Both the position numbers and the translations under genes were made by a program. Shown one piece after another: positions 1 through 5,114 of a stretch of DNA of 6,629 nucleotides (position 1 is its first letter; every line of letters begins with the position of its first letter). This DNA is from Neisseriaceae bacterium (GTDB taxonomy: Bacteria > Pseudomonadota > Gammaproteobacteria > Burkholderiales > UBA11063): NCBI GenBank assembly GCA_027371515.1, contig DAHXMX010000053.1, positions 1 through 6,629 of the forward strand, given 5' to 3'. The notes under the pieces were generated by a model. That model had not been told where the DNA came from. It did no database searches and saw only the letters and a list, made by a program, of their open reading frames with translations.

Positions 1-114
1 AATTGCATTGAAACCAGATATTTTTTTATGTTTTTTCGCAAATTCAAGACGTGCATTGTCAAGTTGTTGCTTAGCTTTTATATTACTACTATATTCATTA
101 CTAAATTTTTTCAT
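1..114 (-). CDS. pilS: Probable type IVB major prepilin, N-terminal leader only (partial)
   Basis: An ATG at 114-112 opens a frame that runs off the left edge without a stop, giving 38 residues. It starts MKKFSNEY, is rich in lysine and asparagine with a strong net positive charge, and ends KKISGFNAI. The G34-F35 step after basic residues looks like a prepilin-peptidase site at the end of a long (34-residue) hydrophilic leader, as is usual for type IVB pilins. The mature pilin would begin FNAI; the residue expected next in the family, Glu at +5, is just outside the window. An AAAAGG Shine-Dalgarno sits 9 bases upstream. Position supports the call: in R64-type loci the prepilin gene directly follows pilR. 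The mature pilin is not visible, so it could also be a minor pilin or an unrelated basic protein. The frame holds three A6-A7 tracts. Confidence 0.65.
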   Translation of the reverse strand, partial: MKKFSNEYSSNIKAKQQLDNARLEFAKKHKKISGFNAI

Positions 115-209
115 TTTGATTAACCTTTTAAATTTAATTAACTTATTGTCATAACCAGATTAAATATTTATTTAAAATTAACTCATATTAACATTACTAA
201 TATCTCCCC
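115..209 (-). other. Intergenic region between the platform gene and the prepilin gene
   Basis: This is the longest non-coding gap in the window (95 bases). It is almost entirely A and T, holds the prepilin Shine-Dalgarno, and has a perfect but A/T-only 7-base inverted repeat (160-166 with 169-175, loop of 2). I see no GC-rich hairpin with a U tract, so no intrinsic terminator, and no convincing -35/-10 pair. It may be a plain spacer, or it may carry a promoter or RNA-processing site that raises pilin expression; the sequence alone does not decide. Confidence 0.4.
124..129 (-). promoter_or_regulatory. Ribosome binding site of the prepilin gene
   Basis: On the minus strand this reads AAAAGG, 9 bases before the ATG at 114-112. 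It is the main support for choosing that start in a very AT-rich stretch. Confidence 0.55.
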
Positions 210-1310
210 TTAAGATGTAACAACATTACCTAAGTCAGCTCCAAACTGATATACCCCAAAATATAAAAAACCAATAGTGCTAAAAACAAGAGCTGTAATA
301 AGAAATCTAATGCTATTGGCTTGACGTTTAATAGCAGTTAAACCATCCTCTGCTAAGGTTGCGGATAATACTTCTAAGCTATCATCATCGCTATATTTTG
401 TTTGTATAGCTAACTCTAAGACCATTTGCTTATCTGGGAAATTAAGTTTACTTTCCACTAATGCTTGCCCAATATCCATACCTTCAGTCATTAATTCTTG
501 CACCGCTTGAATACGATAACGCAAATAAGGTTTAGCTAAATGCACCATTTGCTCTAAGCTATCATCCTGCTTAAAACCGGCTCTTGATAAACTACTTAAT
601 GCAAATAAAAAACCACAACCAACAACTATTCGATACATATTAAACGGTGGGATATCTTCTAGATACTGTCTAATACCATGTGATAAATTTGGTAATGCCC
701 AAATAATTAAACTTATAGTACCAATACTTATAATCAATAAAATACTAAACCACCAATTAAATGTATTTGACATTATTACTAATAATTGAGACGAAATTGA
801 TAATACAGCCCCATCTGGTATATTTTGTACAAAAACCGGCACTACATTATTACTAAAATAATATAATAAGTTAAATAAAACAATAAGTATCAAAACTGGA
901 TAAGTTAAAGCACTAATAAATGCATCTTTCATTTTTTTATTTTGCAGATTATTAGCTATTACTGTGGTAAAACCAACTGTAATATCATCCTCTTCACTAG
1001 CTGATATAATCATTACATCTTGCTCAGGCACATATCGAGTTAAACTTTTGGCAAACTTTGCCTCACCGGTTCGCATATTATTCATGACATCATCAAGTAC
1101 ATACCATAAACGAGATTTATAATCTTGCTTAATTTCTAATGCTTTTAATTCCTCGATAGCTTCATGGATTTGGAGTGATGCAGGTCTACCAGTCATTTTT
1201 TCAAGCATTCGATATAATGCCATACGCGTTTTAAAATTCATAATGGTTTTACGTAGTATAAAACTTAATTTGTTATGAATATGTACAAGTAAATAATTTA
1301 ATTTATACAT
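210..1310 (-). CDS. pilR: Type IVB pilus inner-membrane platform protein, PilR-like (GspF/T2SSF family)
   Basis: This 366-residue protein is the likely polytopic inner-membrane core that couples the assembly ATPase to pilin insertion. It has the GspF-type plan of two cytoplasmic helical repeats and three membrane segments: about 135-158, 183-206 and 334-357. The first repeat starts near residue 27 (FKTRMALYRMLEKM, the family's R..LY..L pattern) and the second covers roughly 225-330 (with EGMDIGQAL). The glycine-glutamate signature usual in the first repeat is replaced by SASEEDD near 103-109. The chosen ATG has an AAGAG Shine-Dalgarno 7 bases upstream. Met24 (codon 1241-1239) would give a start closer to the conserved region but has no ribosome site. 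The gene lies 55 bases after the ATPase and before the probable prepilin, as in IncI pil loci. Stop is TAA. The family is secure; the exact symbol rests mainly on order. Confidence 0.87.
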   Translation of the reverse strand: MYKLNYLLVHIHNKLSFILRKTIMNFKTRMALYRMLEKMTGRPASLQIHEAIEELKALEIKQDYKSRLWYVLDDVMNNMRTGEAKFAKSLTRYVPEQDVMIISASEEDDITVGFTTVIANNLQNKKMKDAFISALTYPVLILIVLFNLLYYFSNNVVPVFVQNIPDGAVLSISSQLLVIMSNTFNWWFSILLIISIGTISLIIWALPNLSHGIRQYLEDIPPFNMYRIVVGCGFLFALSSLSRAGFKQDDSLEQMVHLAKPYLRYRIQAVQELMTEGMDIGQALVESKLNFPDKQMVLELAIQTKYSDDDSLEVLSATLAEDGLTAIKRQANSIRFLITALVFSTIGFLYFGVYQFGADLGNVVTS

Positions 1311-1317
1311 TGATTAT

Positions 1318-1322
1318 CTCTT
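1318..1322 (-). promoter_or_regulatory. Ribosome binding site of the platform gene
   Basis: Minus-strand AAGAG lies 7 bases before the ATG at 1310-1308. It decides in favour of this start over the in-frame Met24, which is preceded only by a purine-poor sequence. Confidence 0.5.
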
Positions 1323-1365
1323 TTATATAAAACAACTCTGCTATATTTACTATCATGCGTAAGAC

Positions 1366-2958
1366 CTATTTCAATAAAGACTTAAAATAATCCATATTTA
1401 CTCCTTCAGGTAAATTAATATATTCAAGCTCATCTTCTAAATCTGTTGGATCTATCTCACCACGTGATACTTTAAGTAAACCATGCATCATCATCGATAC
1501 GCCATTTAACTTAGATAACCAATAATTTTCAGCCTCATAAACCGAATTAATCATTAATGACATAAATTTTTGATCAGTTAAAACAATCTCAGCAACAACA
1601 GTTCTACCTATTGAACCACCATCACATTTATTGCAACCATTACTGTTTCTTAATCTTACTTTATGAATGCAATTATTTAAAGCTTTAGTTAATCGCTCAA
1701 GTAATGACTTATCTACTTTATGTCTATGATTAATTAGCAACTCTGAACAATGCGGACAAACTTTTTTAACTAAACGTTGAGAAATTAAACTTGAAATATT
1801 ATTGGCATCACAAATAAGCTCTTTTTGGATATTATCTTCCATGCCAAGCATATTAACCCTTGTTATAATACCAACTGCAGTTGTTGCATGAACTGATGTC
1901 CATACCTGATGACCAGTCATTGATGAATCAAGAGCTGCTTTTAATGAACCACTATCTCTAATCTCACCAATCATAATTACATCAGGATCTAATCGCATCA
2001 TAGATCTAATAGCGTCACCGAAGATGTCTTTAGTTTGGCGAGTATTCGAACCCATAATTGGCGTTTGAGTAGCATACGACATAATTTGTTTAGTAAAAGA
2101 TTTTCCATCTTTTTGTGAAGTTATTGATACAGTAGAACCAATCTCATACTCAACTGGATTTTCTGCAGTTAATACATGTTTAGAGCCAGCGCTCTCACTA
2201 ATTATCACGCCAACAATAATTGCCATAGTAGTTGATTTACCAGAACCTGTAGGACCTGAAAATATATTAATTCCTGCTTTTTTACTTTTAGCTTGATTAA
2301 AAAGTTCACGCTGAAAATCTTCATAACCAAGAAGATCTAAATTAAGCTTAGTAGAATCATATTTTTTAAGTAACCGACATACAAATATATAACCAGAATC
2401 TGTTGGGCTAGTACCAATCCTAACTCCAGTAATGCCATCAGGTAAATAAATTGACTTCATGCGTGCATCTTGACGAGATTTAGCTTGAAAAGTTTTACCT
2501 GCTTGATCGCACATCGTCATAAATATTGTTTTACATAATGCATTACCATGAGCTGCAGTAAACCCTTCTTGATAATAGATTAAATCACCAGTGATTCTCA
2601 TTTTAATAACTGACTCAGTTTTCCTAACAATAATATGCACATCAGAAGCATTACGACTTGCAGCTACTTTAAAAAGATCAATTGCTTCTCGTTGTAACTG
2701 TGATGTATCTTGAGTATTTTTAGTATCTAAGTCATAAAAAGCACGTATCTCATTGGAAGATAATAAAATTGGTTTATCATCAAATAATTTAGCTTCTTTA
2801 AAATAAGCTATTTTATTCAAAACTTCAGCCTTTGTACTATATGCATGATTAATGTATAATTTTCTATCTGAAGTTAAACACATATAATCATACATATTAG
2901 CTGGTAACTGGTATTTACCACCCTTGCCAGTTAAAATTTTTATATTATTATTTATCAT
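1366..2958 (-). CDS. pilQ: Type IVB pilus assembly ATPase, PilQ-like (GspE/PilB superfamily)
   Basis: This 530-residue cytoplasmic hexameric-type ATPase should power pilus assembly. Visible motifs in order: SRNASDVHI at 101-109 (N-terminal domain signature), Walker A GPTGSGKST at 235-243, an Asp-box-like AENPVEYEI at 265-273, Walker B DPDVIMIGEIRD at 324-335, and a His box MTGHQVWTSVHATT at 347-360. A tetracysteine zinc site follows (C401-PH-C404 and C442-NK-C445), which is typical of assembly ATPases rather than PilT-type retraction ATPases. In the Asp box the usual Asp of EDPVE is Asn267. The stretch between Asp box and Walker B is longer than in classical GspE. No membrane segment or signal peptide is seen. 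The start lies 10 bases after the PilP stop, and its AGG ribosome site overlaps that stop; the gene ends TAG. The family is certain; the symbol follows the N-O-P-Q-R order. Confidence 0.93.
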   Translation of the reverse strand: MINNNIKILTGKGGKYQLPANMYDYMCLTSDRKLYINHAYSTKAEVLNKIAYFKEAKLFDDKPILLSSNEIRAFYDLDTKNTQDTSQLQREAIDLFKVAASRNASDVHIIVRKTESVIKMRITGDLIYYQEGFTAAHGNALCKTIFMTMCDQAGKTFQAKSRQDARMKSIYLPDGITGVRIGTSPTDSGYIFVCRLLKKYDSTKLNLDLLGYEDFQRELFNQAKSKKAGINIFSGPTGSGKSTTMAIIVGVIISESAGSKHVLTAENPVEYEIGSTVSITSQKDGKSFTKQIMSYATQTPIMGSNTRQTKDIFGDAIRSMMRLDPDVIMIGEIRDSGSLKAALDSSMTGHQVWTSVHATTAVGIITRVNMLGMEDNIQKELICDANNISSLISQRLVKKVCPHCSELLINHRHKVDKSLLERLTKALNNCIHKVRLRNSNGCNKCDGGSIGRTVVAEIVLTDQKFMSLMINSVYEAENYWLSKLNGVSMMMHGLLKVSRGEIDPTDLEDELEYINLPEGVNMDYFKSLLK

Positions 2959-2967
2959 CTCAAAATA

Positions 2968-2970
2968 CCT
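2968..2970 (-). promoter_or_regulatory. Ribosome binding site of the ATPase gene, overlapping the pilP stop codon
   Basis: The minus strand reads TAGG: TAG is the stop of the upstream gene, and AGG is a short Shine-Dalgarno 9 bases before the ATPase ATG. Ribosomes ending on pilP would cover this site, which suggests coupled translation. Confidence 0.5.
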
Positions 2971-3655
2971 ATTTAACTATTGGTGGTACTATCTCAAAAT
3001 TCTGATTTGTATCTGCAAGATTTGCTCCAGTTATAACTGGAGATGGACTAAATACTGCATTATTTATTACTGAATTATTATTTTTATCTATCGGTAAATA
3101 TGAACGCTTAAGTATGAAGTTTTTATATTTCTTACCAATTTTCTTGGTTAAAGTAACATGCGACATCGTAATATTTGATACATAATAATCGCCAACTTGC
3201 GAACCTATATTTACTGTCAATGAACCACCATCAGCAAACTGTAACCATGCAATTTTACGACCATTGTTATCTATAGCAACACCAGATACAACTGTTTGTA
3301 CTGTTTCTTTAGAACCGGTTTGTATAGTAGCTTGCGTTTGATTTTGCACTCCCATACGTGCTTTTTTTATCTCTGCATTTAATTTTTCTTGTTCTAATTG
3401 ACGTTTCTTATACAAAATATCATTCGACATATTATCTATACTATCAAGATTAGAATAGTTAACTATTTGAGACGCGATTATTTTATTCTCTATTTTTGGT
3501 GGATTAAGTTTTTGTGAAGTAACTTTAGACTCTAATTTACTTTCATGTAACATATTTACAATATCTTCATCACTTGGTAGAGCTGTATTAACTGCATATA
3601 CCAAATTAGTTAATACAACTAAAATTAAACTTAATCTTAAGCTTAAGTTTGTCAT
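2969..3655 (-). CDS. pilP: Type IV pilus biogenesis protein, PilP family, exported to the periplasm
   Basis: This 228-residue protein is a likely periplasmic link between the inner-membrane complex and the secretin. It begins with a signal peptide (hydrophobic core about 6-19, plausible cleavage after VYA at 19-21). A short charged helix that could be coiled coil lies at about 78-102 (KKRQLEQEKLNAEIKKARMG). The conserved PilP core follows at about 122-186: VVSGVAIDNNGRKIAWLQF, then DGGSLTVNIGSQVGDYYVSNI, then VTL. This matches the beta-domain pattern of IncI-type PilP proteins. It is longer than R64 PilP (about 150 residues as I recall), with extra sequence before the helix and a roughly 40-residue low-complexity tail. 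The ATG overlaps the pilO stop as ATGA, and a GGAG site lies inside the end of pilO. Stop is TAG. Best supported by the core pattern plus position. Confidence 0.82.
   Translation of the reverse strand: MTNLSLRLSLILVVLTNLVYAVNTALPSDEDIVNMLHESKLESKVTSQKLNPPKIENKIIASQIVNYSNLDSIDNMSNDILYKKRQLEQEKLNAEIKKARMGVQNQTQATIQTGSKETVQTVVSGVAIDNNGRKIAWLQFADGGSLTVNIGSQVGDYYVSNITMSHVTLTKKIGKKYKNFILKRSYLPIDKNNNSVINNAVFSPSPVITGANLADTNQNFEIVPPIVK
3652..3655 (-). other. ATGA start/stop overlap of pilO and pilP
   Basis: The minus strand reads ATGA: ATG (3655-3653) starts pilP and TGA (3654-3652) ends pilO. This is a classic arrangement for termination-reinitiation coupling, which keeps the two partner proteins in balance. 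Confidence 0.9.
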
Positions 3656-5112
3656 TGTTTAAATTCTCCATTAATTGTCCAATTATATAAACCATTACTT
3701 TGATTTAAATTCATCTGAATTTGTCTAATTAATACATCATCTAAAATATGATGTTTTAATAGAAACAATGGTGACTGATATGAACTAATAGTAAATTCTT
3801 GTACTTTTCTATTTATTCCATTTTGTAACTGTAAAATAAAACTATATTGAGTAGCTGCCGCCTCTAAATTAGTTAATATTTGTCCATGTGAAATAGGTTG
3901 TTGATTAATAATATTTTTATTTTTAATCCAATATTTAACTTTATAATAACCTAACTGATTATTAAATGTAATGCCGTTACTTTCTCCTATTAAATAAGCA
4001 AAATCATTAAATGTTAAATTAGTATTAGTTTCAAAAGTAAGCTCTGTGCTTAGTGAATCACATTTAAGTGACTTTAAAACCAAATACTCTAAATCTAAAA
4101 AATAACGATCATTTTTTATAACACACTGTTTAATTAAAGATAATGGGTTTACCGCAGTAACTCTAGGTATTTCCGGTTTATTAGATACCACAAAAGCAAT
4201 AGCATCTTCATCAGTTTTAATAAATGTAATATAAATTAAATAAAACAAAATGACAAATAATACCCCCATAATAATTAACTTAATCGGGTGTGCATTTTGT
4301 CGCTTTAACGACTTAAGCAAACTTTGTTTATAGTATTTATGTAATATATCTTTATGCCAATATGCTTCATCAGATGTAAAATTAAGCGTATAAATATTAT
4401 CAATAATGAATCTCAAACCTAAATTTTTGTGCTTTTTATATTCAGCTTCAAAAAACTGCTCCTTAGTTAATTTAATTAGTACTTCATGTGAATATTCTTC
4501 AAATAACGATAAGTAATGTGTCTGCTTATATGATACGATTAATTCATATAATTCAGTATAAGCAACATTATTCATGAGTGTCATTAAGATATCTGGTTTA
4601 TTAATATTATCCATAATCAATTCATAAATACTAAAAAATCTTATTGCAACATCTAAAGTTAAATAAAGATATTCAATTTCATAGCGATTGGCTTTTTGAA
4701 TAATAGACTCATATACTGATTCAAAGTTAGATACATAATCTCCTTCATCAGGACAAATAGTGCCATTAAGTAAAATGATATAACCATATAAATCTTCATT
4801 CAATGAACCCTCAAATTCATCTAATTCATTAACCGACTTAAACTTATATACAATGATAATATTATTAGGTTTACCTAATAATCCAGATGCACTAATAATA
4901 TATTTACCTAATGAAGCAACTTTCTTAAAACCATTTAATTCACTGTGCTTACAAAAACCCCAAGTTGGACGATATGATTTAATATAACAATACATATCAT
5001 TATTTGTATCTTTAGCTAATTTAGCTAAATTAGGCGCTCTTTTGCCTTCATCAGCAATTTGCCAAAACATACCACTAGCAAAAGCGTAACCACTTTTATT
5101 TAACACTTTCAT
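3652..5112 (-). CDS. pilO: Type IVB pilus assembly protein, PilO-like (pilin accessory protein), bitopic
   Basis: This 486-residue protein has one clear membrane segment at about 277-298 (KLIIMGVLFVILFYLIYITF), preceded by a basic stretch (KSLKRQNAHPIK). By the positive-inside rule, about 275 N-terminal residues are cytoplasmic and about 185 C-terminal residues periplasmic. There is no signal peptide. The N-terminus GYAFASGMFWQIADEG and the C-terminal ending WTINGEF agree with the PilO pilin-accessory family of IncI plasmids, whose members probably act as inner-membrane scaffolds like BfpC or GspL (inference). Similarity beyond these ends is hard to see, and the sequence is strongly AT-driven (many Ile, Asn, Lys, Tyr). 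It starts 2 bases after the secretin stop with only a weak ribosome site, and overlaps pilP by 4 bases (ATGA); the stop is TGA. The call rests on topology, size and its place between secretin and PilP. Confidence 0.78.
   Translation of the reverse strand: MKVLNKSGYAFASGMFWQIADEGKRAPNLAKLAKDTNNDMYCYIKSYRPTWGFCKHSELNGFKKVASLGKYIISASGLLGKPNNIIIVYKFKSVNELDEFEGSLNEDLYGYIILLNGTICPDEGDYVSNFESVYESIIQKANRYEIEYLYLTLDVAIRFFSIYELIMDNINKPDILMTLMNNVAYTELYELIVSYKQTHYLSLFEEYSHEVLIKLTKEQFFEAEYKKHKNLGLRFIIDNIYTLNFTSDEAYWHKDILHKYYKQSLLKSLKRQNAHPIKLIIMGVLFVILFYLIYITFIKTDEDAIAFVVSNKPEIPRVTAVNPLSLIKQCVIKNDRYFLDLEYLVLKSLKCDSLSTELTFETNTNLTFNDFAYLIGESNGITFNNQLGYYKVKYWIKNKNIINQQPISHGQILTNLEAAATQYSFILQLQNGINRKVQEFTISSYQSPLFLLKHHILDDVLIRQIQMNLNQSNGLYNWTINGEFKQ
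3666..3669 (-). promoter_or_regulatory. Ribosome binding site of pilP inside the end of pilO
   Basis: GGAG on the minus strand, 10 bases before the pilP ATG and within the Gly-Glu codons near the end of pilO. It is the strongest Shine-Dalgarno in the window and confirms the overlapping start. Confidence 0.6.
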
Positions 5113-5114
5113 AA

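Noticed and set aside
115..156. Minus-strand ATGACA as a -35 box for a prepilin promoter
   Set aside because: The best -10 candidate at proper spacing overlaps the ribosome binding site, so the transcript would lack a usable leader.
160..175. 7-base inverted repeat TTAAATA/TATTTAA as a terminator
   Set aside because: It has only A-T pairs and a 2-base loop, with no following U tract distinct from the background. This is expected by chance in such AT-rich DNA.
1239..1241. Met24 as the start of the platform protein
   Set aside because: No Shine-Dalgarno precedes it, whereas the ATG at 1310-1308 has AAGAG at a good distance. It stays an alternative because the conserved region starts only near residue 27.
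1611..1757. Cysteine pairs in the ATPase as a nuclease or DNA-binding zinc finger
   Set aside because: The two CxxC pairs follow the His box in the place of the known tetracysteine zinc site of GspE/PilB ATPases, so no extra function is needed.
3627..3650. 8-base perfect inverted repeat (AAACTTAA with TTAAGTTT, 8-base loop) and a 12-base palindrome just after the pilP start
   Set aside because: It arises from repeated Ser-Leu codons (AGC/AGT with TTA) in the signal peptide, and the stem is A/T-rich and weak. A role in pilP translation is possible but not supported.
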